Part shown: positions 24,424 through 33,978 of the stretch, one piece after another
How the letters are laid out: each line of letters begins with the position of its first letter
Position numbering within the stretch: the stretch's first letter is position 1
Origin: Paludibacteraceae bacterium
Lineage (GTDB): Bacteria; Bacteroidota; Bacteroidia; Bacteroidales; Paludibacteraceae
DNA: 38,027 bases
Reading direction: 5' to 3'
Assembly: GCA_017483945.1 (NCBI GenBank)
Contig: JAFUUE010000038.1
Location: 1-38,027 of the forward strand
The notes under the pieces: generated by a model
Databases searched by the model: none
What the model was told of the DNA's origin: nothing
The model's input: the letters and a program-made list of their open reading frames with translations, nothing else
Made by a program: the position numbers and the translations under genes

Positions 24424-24840
24424 ATGATACTCTACGAAGTAAAAATCGATTACCAACGCCAGACAGGCGAAGACAACCCCGGCAAAGTCAAGGAGACATA
24501 CCTCGTCGAAGGGCTCACTCCTACCGATGTCGAGGCAAGACTCATGGACGAAATCACACCCTTCATCTTCGGTGGTGAGTCCGAGATAAAGAGCTGTAAG
24601 AAAGTGCAGTTCTTCGACATCTACCCCAACCCCGATGGAGAGAACTGGTACAAAGCACGCGTCGAGATGATTACCGTGGACGGCGACAAGGAGACCCGCA
24701 AGGCCGTCAGCGTACTCTGTCAGGACAACTCTGTCGCCGAAGCCGTCAAGCACCTGCAGACCCAACTCAACGGACTCGACTGCGAAATCATCTCCGTCGC
24801 CAAGAGCCCTATCATCGACTTCTTCCGAGCTGTTGACTAA
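24424..24840 (+). CDS. DUF4494 family protein
   Basis: The 138-residue soluble product begins MILYEVKIDYQRQTGED. It contains ETYLVEGLTPTDVEARLMDE, a Lys-Lys-Val-Gln strand (CKKVQFFDIY), VEMITVDGDKETRKA and ends SPIIDFFRAVD. This fits the small DUF4494 family common in Bacteroidota, whose function is unknown. It precedes the glsA-like gene by 12 nt and is probably co-transcribed with it. Confidence 0.82.
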   Translation: MILYEVKIDYQRQTGEDNPGKVKETYLVEGLTPTDVEARLMDEITPFIFGGESEIKSCKKVQFFDIYPNPDGENWYKARVEMITVDGDKETRKAVSVLCQDNSVAEAVKHLQTQLNGLDCEIISVAKSPIIDFFRAVD

Positions 24841-24852
24841 CACGCGACCCGA

Positions 24853-25722
24853 ATGAGCCAACCCCTGCATATTGACATACCCGCCGTGCTGAAGGCCAAA
24901 GCACCTGGCGCACATATACCGGCTTTCGTCGTCCGCTACTTGGAACGCATCACACACGTCCATCAGATGAACCGCTTCCTTGCAGCACACCCCGACGTCA
25001 CCGGCTATGACTTCATACGCCTTATCCTCGCCGAGGAGTTCCACTGCACCGCCTCCATACACGGCACCGATAACATCCCGCAGGACGACGCCCCCATGCT
25101 CTTCGTCAGCAACCACCCACTCGGCGGACTTGACGGAGTCATCGAGGCACTCATGATTGGCGAACATCGACGCTACAACCTCCGCGTCATCGTCAATGAC
25201 CTGCTCATGTACATGAAGCCTCTTGCCGAACTCTTCATGCCTGTCAATATAGGCGGAGGACAAAGCCGCGAGTACGCCACACAGCTGCGTAACATGTGGG
25301 ACTCGGGATGCGACGTGCTCTCCTTCCCCGCAGGAGCCTGCTCACGCAAGCAGAAAACGCGACGGGGACTCTTCGCTCCCAAGCAAATCAAAGACCTCGA
25401 ATGGAAGAAGAGCTTTGTCCAGCAGGCTGTCCGCTACCAACGGGACGTCGTCCCCATCTATTTCGACGGCCGCAACTCCGGCTGGTTCTACAACTTAGCC
25501 TACTGGCGCAAAAGACTCGGCATCAAACTCAATATCGAGATGCTCTACCTCGTGGACGAACTCTATGGCGCTTCCGGCAAACACTTCACCGTCCATGTCG
25601 GCAAACCCATACCCTGGCAGACCTTCGACAACACACGCACACCCGCGCAGTGGGCGCTGTGGGTCAAAGAACAGGTGTACCTCATCCCCGCTCAAAACGC
25701 ACAAACTAACCAAACGAAATAA
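24853..25722 (+). CDS. glsA: 1-acyl lipid acyltransferase, GlsA-like (glycine lipid synthesis)
   Basis: The 289-residue PlsC-like acyltransferase has the acceptor motif SNHPLGGLDG (His88, Asp94). FPAGACSRKQ (about 154-163) sits in the place of the second acyltransferase motif. In Bacteroides thetaiotaomicron GlsA adds the second, O-linked acyl chain to lyso-glycine lipids. Assignment here rests on the motifs plus adjacency to a GlsB-like GNAT gene 18 nt downstream. The broader alternative is a lyso-ornithine-lipid acyltransferase. It probably acts at the cytoplasmic membrane. Confidence 0.82.
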   Translation: MSQPLHIDIPAVLKAKAPGAHIPAFVVRYLERITHVHQMNRFLAAHPDVTGYDFIRLILAEEFHCTASIHGTDNIPQDDAPMLFVSNHPLGGLDGVIEALMIGEHRRYNLRVIVNDLLMYMKPLAELFMPVNIGGGQSREYATQLRNMWDSGCDVLSFPAGACSRKQKTRRGLFAPKQIKDLEWKKSFVQQAVRYQRDVVPIYFDGRNSGWFYNLAYWRKRLGIKLNIEMLYLVDELYGASGKHFTVHVGKPIPWQTFDNTRTPAQWALWVKEQVYLIPAQNAQTNQTK

Positions 25723-25740
25723 CCCTTAACAACCTATCGT

Positions 25741-26721
25741 ATGAAGCCTATCATACCACCCGTTGACCGCGACCTGCTCCGCAAAGAACTCACCAAGAAG
25801 TTCTTCCTGCGCCCCACCAACAAAGCCGGCAACGAAATCTACGACATCACCGCACACGACTGTCCCAATGTCATGCGCGAGATAGCACGACTCCGTGAAC
25901 TCAGTTACCGCGCATCCGGAGGCTCTACCGGAGAGGAACTGGATATGGATGCCATGGACACCATGGCCAAACCCTATCACCAACTCGTCGTCTGGGACCC
26001 AGAGAACCGGGAAATCATCGGCGGATACCGATACCTCCTCTGCCGCGACTGCACGTTCTCCGAAGACGGACAACCCTATATCACCAGTGCCCACCTCTTC
26101 TACTACACGGAGTATTTCATTAAGCACTACCTCCCCGCCACTGTCGAGTTCGGACGAGCCTTCGTCCAGCCCAAATACCAGGAGCGCGCCATGGGAGCCA
26201 AAGCCCTCTATGCGCTCGATAATATCTGGGACGGCATCGGAGCCGTGCTCTACCACAACCCCGACATCCACTACATGATAGGCAAAGTCACCATCTACCC
26301 CTCCTACGACGAGGGCTCACGCAACCTCATCTATGCCTATCTCCAACGCTTCCACAGCGACCGCAAAGGACTCTTCCGTCCCTACCGCCCCGTGGATATA
26401 TCCGTGGAGGGACAGGAACTTGCCGACGAACTCTTCGTGGGAGATAACGCACTGTTCAACTACCATATACTGCAACGCGCCGTGCGCGCACGCGGAGCCG
26501 TCATCCCCCCCATGTTCTCCGCCTACATGAACGTCACGCACAACCTCCAGTTCTTCGGAAACGCCGTCAATGACGAACTCGCCGACGTCTTCGAGACAGG
26601 CATCATGGTGGACGTTCGGGAAGTCAACGAGGACAAGAAACTGCGCTATATCGGCTCCTACATCGAGTATGTCAAACAGATACTCACCGAGAGACGCAAA
26701 CGACGCACTATCAGGAAATGA
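25741..26721 (+). CDS. glsB: N-acyltransferase, GlsB-like (first step of glycine lipid synthesis)
   Basis: The 326-residue product has the GNAT/autoinducer-synthase-like fold of OlsB and GlsB proteins: MREIARLRELSYRASGGSTGEELDMDAMD (about 44-72) and HQLVVWDPENREIIGGYRYLLC (about 80-101). Further blocks are TVEFGRAFVQPKYQ and FMIGKVTIYPSY-like sequence (YMIGKVTIYPSY). GlsB N-acylates glycine with a 3-hydroxy fatty acid, giving the mono-acylated precursor for GlsA. The head group cannot be deduced from sequence. Its end overlaps the start of the PLP-protein gene by 4 nt. Confidence 0.82.
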   Translation: MKPIIPPVDRDLLRKELTKKFFLRPTNKAGNEIYDITAHDCPNVMREIARLRELSYRASGGSTGEELDMDAMDTMAKPYHQLVVWDPENREIIGGYRYLLCRDCTFSEDGQPYITSAHLFYYTEYFIKHYLPATVEFGRAFVQPKYQERAMGAKALYALDNIWDGIGAVLYHNPDIHYMIGKVTIYPSYDEGSRNLIYAYLQRFHSDRKGLFRPYRPVDISVEGQELADELFVGDNALFNYHILQRAVRARGAVIPPMFSAYMNVTHNLQFFGNAVNDELADVFETGIMVDVREVNEDKKLRYIGSYIEYVKQILTERRKRRTIRK

Positions 26722-27347
26722 CACCCGTCAGCCGACATATAACCGCTATCCGGCGCACGCTCCCCGAGCACGTCACCCTCGTCTGTGTCAGTAAGTTCCA
26801 GCCCATCGAGGCCATACAACAGGCCTACGACTGCGGCGAACGGGACTTCGCCGAGAGCCGTGTGCAGGAACTGTTGCGCAAGTATGACGCACTCCCCAAA
26901 GATATACGTTGGCACTTCATCGGCCACCTCCAGACCAACAAGGTCCGCGCCATTCTGCCCTTCGTGCATCTCATCCAATCCGTGGACTCAACCCACCTGC
27001 TGGACACCATCAACAGCGAAGCCGGGCGCATCGGACGACGCATAAACGTCCTCCTGGAGGTACATCTCGCCCGAGAGACCACCAAGAGCGGATTCCTCCC
27101 CGACGAACTGCCTCAGGACTTCACGCCTTGGCCACAGGTCAATGTCTGCGGACTCATGACCATGGCCACTAACACCGACGACGAGGTAGAGACCCGGCGC
27201 TGCTTCCGGCTCCTCCGCCAATATGCCGCCCGATACGACGGCCTCCACATCCTGTCCATGGGCATGACCGATGACTACCCCCTCGCTATTGAGGAAGGAG
27301 CCAACCTCATCCGGATAGGCACCGGTATCTTCGGACTCCGGAACTGA
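26718..27347 (+). CDS. YggS-family PLP homeostasis protein
   Basis: The 209-residue product has the YggS/PLPBP pattern: LVCVSKFQP with the PLP-binding Lys26, FAESRVQELLRKY, WHFIGHLQTNKVR, and SMGMTDDYPLAIEEGANLIRIGTGIFG at the C-terminus. These proteins bind PLP and keep free PLP and amino-acid pools balanced; no catalytic reaction is established. It overlaps the upstream glsB-like gene (ATGA), so it is translationally coupled to it. Confidence 0.93.
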   Translation: MTPVSRHITAIRRTLPEHVTLVCVSKFQPIEAIQQAYDCGERDFAESRVQELLRKYDALPKDIRWHFIGHLQTNKVRAILPFVHLIQSVDSTHLLDTINSEAGRIGRRINVLLEVHLARETTKSGFLPDELPQDFTPWPQVNVCGLMTMATNTDDEVETRRCFRLLRQYAARYDGLHILSMGMTDDYPLAIEEGANLIRIGTGIFGLRN

Positions 27348-27392
27348 CACAGCAACAACCAACACGCATAACATATACAAAACAAATAACCT

Positions 27393-29099
27393 ATGCAACT
27401 CCTATTACAGATTATCACGCTCATCGGCTCCGTAGCGATGCTTATGTACGGACTGAAGGTGATGAGTGAAAGCCTCCAGAAGATGGCCGGTAGCACCCTG
27501 AGTAATGTCCTCAAGACAATGACTACCAACCGCTTCACAGGCGTACTCACCGGTGCGTTCATCACGGCCGCCGTACAGTCCTCCACGGCTACCTCCGTCA
27601 TGACCGTCAGCTTTGTCTCCGCCGGCATCTTGAGTCTGGCGCAAGCCATCTCTGTCATCATGGGTGCACACATCGGTACAACCTTCACGGCTTGGATTAT
27701 GGTGCTCGGTGGCGGTTCCTTCGACCTGCGCCTCATCATCTATACAATGATTGTGCTGGCCGTAGCCCTCATCTATACCAAGAAGAACGCTACGTTGGGC
27801 GACTTCCTCATCGGTCTCTCCCTCTTGCTGCTGGGTCTGACAACGCTGAGAATCAACGCTAACGAGATGCACCTTGACCAGATGAGTGCCGTCCGCAACT
27901 TCTTTGTGGCGACATCGAGTTGGGGCTATGGCAGTTACTTCCTCTATCTGCTCATCGGTGCCATACTGACATTCTCCGTCCAGTCCTCTGCCGCCATCAT
28001 GGCCATAACCATGACCCTGTGCTCCTCACACGTCTTGCCCATAGACATGGGTATCGCACTCATCTTGGGTGAGAACCTCGGCACAACCATCACCGCGAAC
28101 GTAGTAGCCCTCTCGGCCTCCACCATGGCACGCCGCGCCGCCTTGGCACACTTCGTCTCCAACCTGTTCGGCGTCATCTGGGTACTCTGCGTCCTCCGCC
28201 CCTTCGTCGGAACCATCTGCCACCTCTGGGGAGTGCAGTTTGAACCGGGCATGCCCTCCGAGGTATCGCCGGACAAACTGAATGCCGTACTTGCCACTTT
28301 CCACACCGGCTTCAACGTCACGAACACATTTATCCTCATATGGTTTGTACCCGTAATCGAGAGACTGGTGACGAGACTGCTGCCCTCCAAACCCGAGCAG
28401 AAAGATACTGACAGCCAGCTCAAGTTCATCTCCGGCGGCCTGATGTCCACCTCTGAACTCTCTATCCTTCAGGCCTGGAAAGAGGTGCATGTCTTTGCCA
28501 TACGTACCCAGCGCATGGTCGGCATGATTCACGAGTTGTATCGCGAGACTGACGACACTCAGTTCACCAAGATATTCTCGCGCGTAGAGAAGTACGAAGG
28601 CATCTGCGACCGCATGGAATATGAGATAGCGCAATACCTCAACCAGGTAGCGGACGGCCGCTTGTCCGAGCAGTCCAAACATGAGGTGCACAAGATGCTG
28701 CGTATCGTCTCCGAATTGGAGTCCGTCGGAGACGCGAACTTCAACCTCTCGCGGTATATACGCCATAAACATGACGCCAAGATTCAATATATTGAGGAAC
28801 AGGACAAGAACGTAGAAATGATGCTCTATCTCGTCTCCGGCGCGGAGACAAAGATGGTCGAAGCCCTCGAACGCATCAATATCACTGACGAAGAGTTCTT
28901 GGAAATGACCAATATGGAGAATGAAATCAACAACTTCCGCGACGAACTCAAGAACCAGAACATGCAGTCTATCACCGAGCACGTATATGACTACAGCACC
29001 GGCGTGAACTACATGGATATCATACTCGAGATTGAGAAAATGGGTGATTATATCATCAATGTGGATGAGGCACTCTACGAGCATAAGCATGATAAATAA
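27393..29099 (+). CDS. Na/Pi cotransporter family protein with PhoU-like domain
   Basis: The 568-residue product has an N-terminal pair of PF02690-type transport repeats, each with a QSS motif: VQSSTATSVM at 61-70 and SVQSSAAIMAITM at 195-207. About eight membrane helices extend to residue 330. The C-terminal 230 residues are helical and PhoU-like (LRIVSELESVGDANFNLSRYIRHK). The family carries sodium-dependent phosphate uptake. No co-transcribed partner is evident. The ATG follows a leader without a clear Shine-Dalgarno sequence. Confidence 0.9.
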   Translation: MQLLLQIITLIGSVAMLMYGLKVMSESLQKMAGSTLSNVLKTMTTNRFTGVLTGAFITAAVQSSTATSVMTVSFVSAGILSLAQAISVIMGAHIGTTFTAWIMVLGGGSFDLRLIIYTMIVLAVALIYTKKNATLGDFLIGLSLLLLGLTTLRINANEMHLDQMSAVRNFFVATSSWGYGSYFLYLLIGAILTFSVQSSAAIMAITMTLCSSHVLPIDMGIALILGENLGTTITANVVALSASTMARRAALAHFVSNLFGVIWVLCVLRPFVGTICHLWGVQFEPGMPSEVSPDKLNAVLATFHTGFNVTNTFILIWFVPVIERLVTRLLPSKPEQKDTDSQLKFISGGLMSTSELSILQAWKEVHVFAIRTQRMVGMIHELYRETDDTQFTKIFSRVEKYEGICDRMEYEIAQYLNQVADGRLSEQSKHEVHKMLRIVSELESVGDANFNLSRYIRHKHDAKIQYIEEQDKNVEMMLYLVSGAETKMVEALERINITDEEFLEMTNMENEINNFRDELKNQNMQSITEHVYDYSTGVNYMDIILEIEKMGDYIINVDEALYEHKHDK

Positions 29100-29116
29100 G
29101 TTTTATCAGTGCTTAT
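29083..29116 (+). terminator. AT-rich hairpin over the Na/Pi gene stop
   Basis: ATAAGCATGATAAA pairs with TTTTATCAGTGCTTAT across a 4-base loop, with small bulges. It spans the stop codon. There is no strong T-run afterwards, so termination is only possible. Confidence 0.4.
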
Positions 29117-29204
29117 AATCGTTTGAACGAAGTGAAATAAGAACATAAACACGACAAATAAACACTCTACCTCCCCCGACCACGCAAGAAAACAGCACCT
29201 CGCT

Positions 29205-29236
29205 CTTGCGTATATGCAATTTTTGTTGTAAATTTG
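29205..29236 (+). promoter_or_regulatory. Promoter of dxs-trkA-trkH with palindrome TTGCGTATATGCAA
   Basis: CTTG (29205-29208), 20 nt, TAAATTTG (29229-29236). The near-palindrome at 29206-29219 resembles that of the bamD promoter, as does the run of T after it. Confidence 0.7.
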
Positions 29237-29285
29237 TAGTTCGATTGTGCATCTTCCAGTTGCAGAACGAACGAGACAGACGAAA

Positions 29286-31202
29286 ATGGAGTATCAGTAC
29301 TTAGACCATATAGTGTATCCACGTGACCTGAAGGCCCTGCCGGAATCGGCGTTGCCACAGGTATGTGCCGAACTGCGCGACTTCATCATCCGTGAGCTGA
29401 GCCACAATCCGGGACATCTGGGCTCCTCGCTGGGAACCGTGGAACTGACGGTTGCCTTGCACTATGTCTTTGACACACCGGATGACCGTATCGTGTGGGA
29501 CGTGGGCCATCAGGCCTACGGCCATAAGATATTGACCGGTCGTCGCGAACGCTTCCATACGAATCGGCAGTTCAAGGGACTGGCTCCCTTCCCCACTCCG
29601 CAAGAGAGTGAATATGACGCCTTTGTGGCCGGACATGCGAGCAATAGTATCTCCGCTGCCTTAGGAATGGATGTCGCGCAGCGGATTGGGCAGCAAGCAC
29701 AGGACCCCACACCTAAATCGCGTCATATAGTAGCCGTCATTGGAGATGGAGCCATGACCGGTGGGCTGGCTTTTGAGGGCCTGAACAACACCTCCATGGA
29801 CAAGAACGACTTGCTCATCGTGCTCAATGACAACAATATGGCTATCGACCCGCTACGTGGAGGCTTCACCCAATACCTGGTGGACCTCACGACCAGTCCC
29901 GGCTACAACCGCATCCGCTGGTGGCTATATCGGCTGATGGTGCGACTTCACCTGATGAGCGACCGCAAGAAGCAAAACGTACAGCGATTCAACAACAGCC
30001 TGAAAGCCCTCTTCTCACGCCAACCGCAGAATATCTTCCAGGGCCTTAATATCCGCTACTTCGGCCCGGTTGACGGGCACAACGTACAGGACTTAGTGAG
30101 GATTCTGCGTGAGATTAAAGACTTCCGCGGCCCGAAAGTCCTGCATATCATAACCAAGAAGGGCAAGGGCTATGCCCAAGCAGAGAATAATCCCACGGTA
30201 TGGCATGCTCCGGGCGAGTTCAATATCGAGACCGGCGAGCGTGTTCAGCACGGATGTGGACCGGTACAGCCCTTATGGCAGGAGGTCTTCGGGCAAACGC
30301 TCTTAGAACTGGCGCAGCAGAATCCCCGTATTGTGGGCGTGACGCCCGCGATGCCAAGCGGTTGCAGCATGAGCATCATGCAGCAAGCCTTACCCGACCG
30401 CGTGTTTGACGTCGGTATCGCGGAGGGGCATGCCGTGACCTTCAGTGCCGGAATGGCCAAGGAGGGAGTCCTCCCCTACTGCAATATCTACTCCTCATTC
30501 CTGCAACGGGCCTATGACAACATCATTCATGACGTAGCGCTGCCCCGTCAGCATGTCGTACTCTGTATAGACAGAGCCGGCATCGTGGGCAACGATGGCG
30601 CGACGCATCATGGTCTGTTCGACCTGGCTTACCTGCGCCCCATACCCAACTTGACCATCGGTGCACCACGGACAGCCGATGATTTGCGGGCGATGATGAG
30701 GATAGCGCAAGACATCGACGGACCTATCGCGATACGCTATCCCCGCGGAAGGACTGCCCCCACCACACCCGAGCAGGCAGAGCTGTCCCGCCACACCCGA
30801 TGCGGCAAGGGCCTACTCCTGCATCAGGGCGACCAAGTAGCGGTGCTGAGCATCGGTGCCATAGGCAATACCGTCGCCGCTGCTATCACGCGTTTGGGCG
30901 AACAGGGCCGGCATTACGCCCACTATGACATGCAGTGGCTCAAACCGATAGATACCGCGTTGTTAGACGAAGTCGGACAACACTTCAAGCATGTCGTTAC
31001 CGTGGAGGACGGCGTCATACAAGGCGGTTTGGGAAGCGCTGTATTAGAGTACTTTGCCGACAAGGGCTATAGCGCACGCGTAACGCGTTTGGGCATTGAC
31101 AACCGGTTCGTTGAGCACGGCTCAACACAAGAATTATACCACTTATTGAGATTAGACGAAGAAGGGTTATGCGAATCATTATTGCAGGTGCCGGCGATGT
31201 AG
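29286..31202 (+). CDS. dxs: 1-deoxy-D-xylulose-5-phosphate synthase
   Basis: The ATG at 29286 (MEYQYLDHIVYPRDLKALP) is preferred to a GTG 39 nt earlier. The 638-residue product is of normal length. Thiamine pyrophosphate binding is shown by GDGAMTGGLAFEGLNN at 153-168 with LNDNNMAI at 180-187. SHNPGHLGSSLGTVELTVALHYVF (39-62) and the pyrimidine-domain segment CIDRAGIVGNDGATHHG also match. It condenses pyruvate and glyceraldehyde 3-phosphate, the first step of the MEP isoprenoid pathway. Its 3' end overlaps trkA by 34 nt. Confidence 0.96.
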   Translation: MEYQYLDHIVYPRDLKALPESALPQVCAELRDFIIRELSHNPGHLGSSLGTVELTVALHYVFDTPDDRIVWDVGHQAYGHKILTGRRERFHTNRQFKGLAPFPTPQESEYDAFVAGHASNSISAALGMDVAQRIGQQAQDPTPKSRHIVAVIGDGAMTGGLAFEGLNNTSMDKNDLLIVLNDNNMAIDPLRGGFTQYLVDLTTSPGYNRIRWWLYRLMVRLHLMSDRKKQNVQRFNNSLKALFSRQPQNIFQGLNIRYFGPVDGHNVQDLVRILREIKDFRGPKVLHIITKKGKGYAQAENNPTVWHAPGEFNIETGERVQHGCGPVQPLWQEVFGQTLLELAQQNPRIVGVTPAMPSGCSMSIMQQALPDRVFDVGIAEGHAVTFSAGMAKEGVLPYCNIYSSFLQRAYDNIIHDVALPRQHVVLCIDRAGIVGNDGATHHGLFDLAYLRPIPNLTIGAPRTADDLRAMMRIAQDIDGPIAIRYPRGRTAPTTPEQAELSRHTRCGKGLLLHQGDQVAVLSIGAIGNTVAAAITRLGEQGRHYAHYDMQWLKPIDTALLDEVGQHFKHVVTVEDGVIQGGLGSAVLEYFADKGYSARVTRLGIDNRFVEHGSTQELYHLLRLDEEGLCESLLQVPAM

Positions 31203-32503
31203 GCACCCACTTGGCCAAACTGCTGAGTCGCGAGAACATAGACATAAGCCTCCTGGATGAGAATCAGGAGCGACTGGGTGTGCTGGATGCTAACTATGAC
31301 CTGCTGACCAAAGCCGGCAGTCCGACCAGCATCCATGACCTGCAAGACATCGGTGTTCGCGATGCCGACCTGTTTATCAGCGTCACCCCTCAAGAGTCAG
31401 AGAACATGACAGCCTGCCTGATTGCCAATCAGTTGGGCGCCAAGAAGACTCTGGCGCGCATAGACAACTACGAGTACCTGCTCCCCGAAAACCGCCAGTT
31501 CTTCGAGAAGATGGGACTCAACCACCTGATATACCCGGAGGTCCTCGCAGCCAATGAGATAGCAGAGTCGCTCCGCACCAACTGGATGCGCTACCACTTA
31601 CCGCTATGCGGCGGCAAACTGGAACTCTGTGTCGTACGCGTCCGCCAAGGTGCAGATGTGCTGGGCAAGTCCTTCGACTCCGGCTATTACGAGCACGGCC
31701 GCTATCGTATCGTCGCCATCAAGCGCGGCTCAGAGACGATTATCCCGCGCGGAACAGACCGCGTAGAGACTAACGATACCGTATATGCCGTATGTACCGA
31801 AGATAATAAGGACTTCCTGCGCGAACAGTTGGGTAAGTCCAAACGGGCGATAAGCAACGTCATCTTCTTCGGAGGTAGCCGTATCACACAGAAAGCGGCA
31901 CAGTCATTGGGCAATGAATATAACATCAAGATATTCGAGGCCGACAAGGACCTCTGTTATAACCTGAGCCAGAAGTTGTCGAACGCCCTCATCATCAACA
32001 TCGACGGCACGGATATGGATGCGCTCCGCGAGGAGGGAATCCAGGACGCAGATGCACTGGTGGCCGTGACTGAGAGCAGCGAAGCCAATATCTTCGCCTG
32101 CCTTACAGCCAAGCGCTTCGGTGTCCGGAAGACAATCGCCGAGGTAGAGAACATCGACTATATCCCGATGGCAGAGGGATTGGATGTGGGAACGGTAATC
32201 AACAAGAAGACTATCACCGCAAGCTACATCTACCAATTGCTGCTGAATGCCTCCGTCCTGAACGTACGCAACCTGACCAGCGCGGATGCCGAGATAGTGG
32301 AGTTCGCCGTGACAGAGAGCAGCCGCATCACACGGGGCAAGATTCGCGAGATGGGACTGCCCTCCGACGCCAACATCGGCGGTATCGTCCGCGCGGGAGA
32401 AGGCATACTGGTCAATGGTGAGACGCAGATTCTACCGGGCGACCAAGTGGTCGTGTTCTGCAAGAGCCACGTGCTACGCGAGTTAGAGAGATTCTTCAAA
32501 TGA
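31169..32503 (+). CDS. trkA: Trk potassium uptake regulator TrkA
   Basis: The 444-residue product has two RCK halves. Each consists of a Rossmann domain (first GAGDVG at residues 7-12; second FFGGSRITQKAA in a degenerate form) followed by a TrkA_C domain (ELCVVRVRQGADVLGKSF, and IVEFAVTESSRITRGKIREMG). It binds NAD(H) or ATP and gates the TrkH channel. The start is inside the end of dxs and the stop overlaps trkH (ATGA), so the three genes are coupled. Confidence 0.95.
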   Translation: MRIIIAGAGDVGTHLAKLLSRENIDISLLDENQERLGVLDANYDLLTKAGSPTSIHDLQDIGVRDADLFISVTPQESENMTACLIANQLGAKKTLARIDNYEYLLPENRQFFEKMGLNHLIYPEVLAANEIAESLRTNWMRYHLPLCGGKLELCVVRVRQGADVLGKSFDSGYYEHGRYRIVAIKRGSETIIPRGTDRVETNDTVYAVCTEDNKDFLREQLGKSKRAISNVIFFGGSRITQKAAQSLGNEYNIKIFEADKDLCYNLSQKLSNALIINIDGTDMDALREEGIQDADALVAVTESSEANIFACLTAKRFGVRKTIAEVENIDYIPMAEGLDVGTVINKKTITASYIYQLLLNASVLNVRNLTSADAEIVEFAVTESSRITRGKIREMGLPSDANIGGIVRAGEGILVNGETQILPGDQVVVFCKSHVLRELERFFK

Positions 32504-33978
32504 CACGGACATTCAACACACGAATCGTTGCACGCACGATGGGAGCCCTGCTCCTCATCGAGTCGGTATTCATGGCTATTGCCACCGGCGTGAGCATGTG
32601 GTACGGCGATGCGGACAGCGACTCCTTCCTCGTCTCGACGATTATCACGATGTCTGTCAGCCTATATGGTTTCCTGTTCGGCCGCAAAGCCGATGCACGT
32701 GTGGGCGAGCGGGAGGGCTACGTGATTGTGGCCTGTGTGTGGATTGTCTGCTCCATGTTCGGGTTGCTGCCCTATTACCTCAGCGGGCAGATTCCCGACC
32801 TGACCGATGCATGGTTTGAGACCATGTCGGGCTTCACGACAACAGGAGCGACCATCCTGCCCGACATTGAGCAACTGACGCACGGCGCCTTGTTCTGGCG
32901 TGCCACAACCCAGTGGTTAGGAGGCATGGGCATCATCGTGCTCAGTCTGGCACTACTCCCCATGTTCGGCTTGAACGGAATGCAACTGTATGCCGCCGAG
33001 ATGAACGGCCTCAGTTATGAGAAACTGTCGCCGCGTATCTCCGACACGGCACGCCACCTGTGGCTGACGTATATCCTGCTTACCGTCGGCCTTGCTCTGC
33101 TCCTGTGGATAGAGCGCATGCCCATATTCGACGCTATCTGCCACGCGCTCACCACCATAGCCACCGGCGGATTCTCTACGAAGAACTTGAGTATTGCCTA
33201 CTATAGTCCGCTCATTCAGTACACGATTGCGCTCTTCATGTTGCTCTCCGGCCTGAACTTCGGCCTGATTATATTGCTCTTCCGCGGCAAGCCCAGGCGC
33301 TTGTTCCATGATGAAGAGACGCGTTGGTATCTGTCCGCCGTGGCTGCCGTCACCCTGGTCCTGACGATAGGCCTGAGCGTAGTGCACCTGCAGTACACCG
33401 GCGCGGTGACATGGCAGTCGCTGGAGCAGGCCTTCCGTGAGGGACTCTTCACCACCATCACCACGATGACCAGTTCGGGCTTCGGTATCACGGATTATAT
33501 GCAATGGACTTCGTTCCTGTGGGTGATAGTGTTCTTCCTCATGTTCACCGGAGCCTCCTCCGGCAGTACCAGCGGCGGCATCAAGTGGGTGCGCATTCTC
33601 ATCTTTGCTAAGAGCGGTGTGGCCGAGTTCAAACGGCGCATTCACCCGAATGCCATCGTGCCCATCAAACTCAACGACAAGCCGGTCTCCCAAGGGACTA
33701 TCAATAATGTCATGGCCTTCATGGTGTTCTACATCATGATCCTGGTGGCTACCACCCTGGCTTTCTGCGCCGTAGGTGTGAATTTCGACGAGTCTGTCGG
33801 CGCCGCAGTCAGTGCGTTGGGTAATATCGGGCCGAGCATCGGCCAATACGGTCCCGCCGGGACATATGCTGATTTTCCGGCGGTGGGCAAGTGGGTTATG
33901 ACGCTGGCTATGTTGATTGGTCGTCTGGAAATCTTCACGATTCTGCTTCTATTCTCCAAGTCCTTATGGAAAAAATAA
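32500..33978 (+). CDS. trkH: Trk potassium transporter membrane subunit TrkH
   Basis: The 492-residue polytopic protein has the four P-loop signatures of the Trk/Ktr family: MSGFTTTGATILPD, LTTIATGGFSTKN, TTITTMTSSGFGITD and SALGNIGPSIGQYG. These contribute the glycines of the potassium filter. It works with TrkA encoded just upstream. The SGNH hydrolase gene begins 13 nt before its stop. Confidence 0.95.
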   Translation: MTRTFNTRIVARTMGALLLIESVFMAIATGVSMWYGDADSDSFLVSTIITMSVSLYGFLFGRKADARVGEREGYVIVACVWIVCSMFGLLPYYLSGQIPDLTDAWFETMSGFTTTGATILPDIEQLTHGALFWRATTQWLGGMGIIVLSLALLPMFGLNGMQLYAAEMNGLSYEKLSPRISDTARHLWLTYILLTVGLALLLWIERMPIFDAICHALTTIATGGFSTKNLSIAYYSPLIQYTIALFMLLSGLNFGLIILLFRGKPRRLFHDEETRWYLSAVAAVTLVLTIGLSVVHLQYTGAVTWQSLEQAFREGLFTTITTMTSSGFGITDYMQWTSFLWVIVFFLMFTGASSGSTSGGIKWVRILIFAKSGVAEFKRRIHPNAIVPIKLNDKPVSQGTINNVMAFMVFYIMILVATTLAFCAVGVNFDESVGAAVSALGNIGPSIGQYGPAGTYADFPAVGKWVMTLAMLIGRLEIFTILLLFSKSLWKK

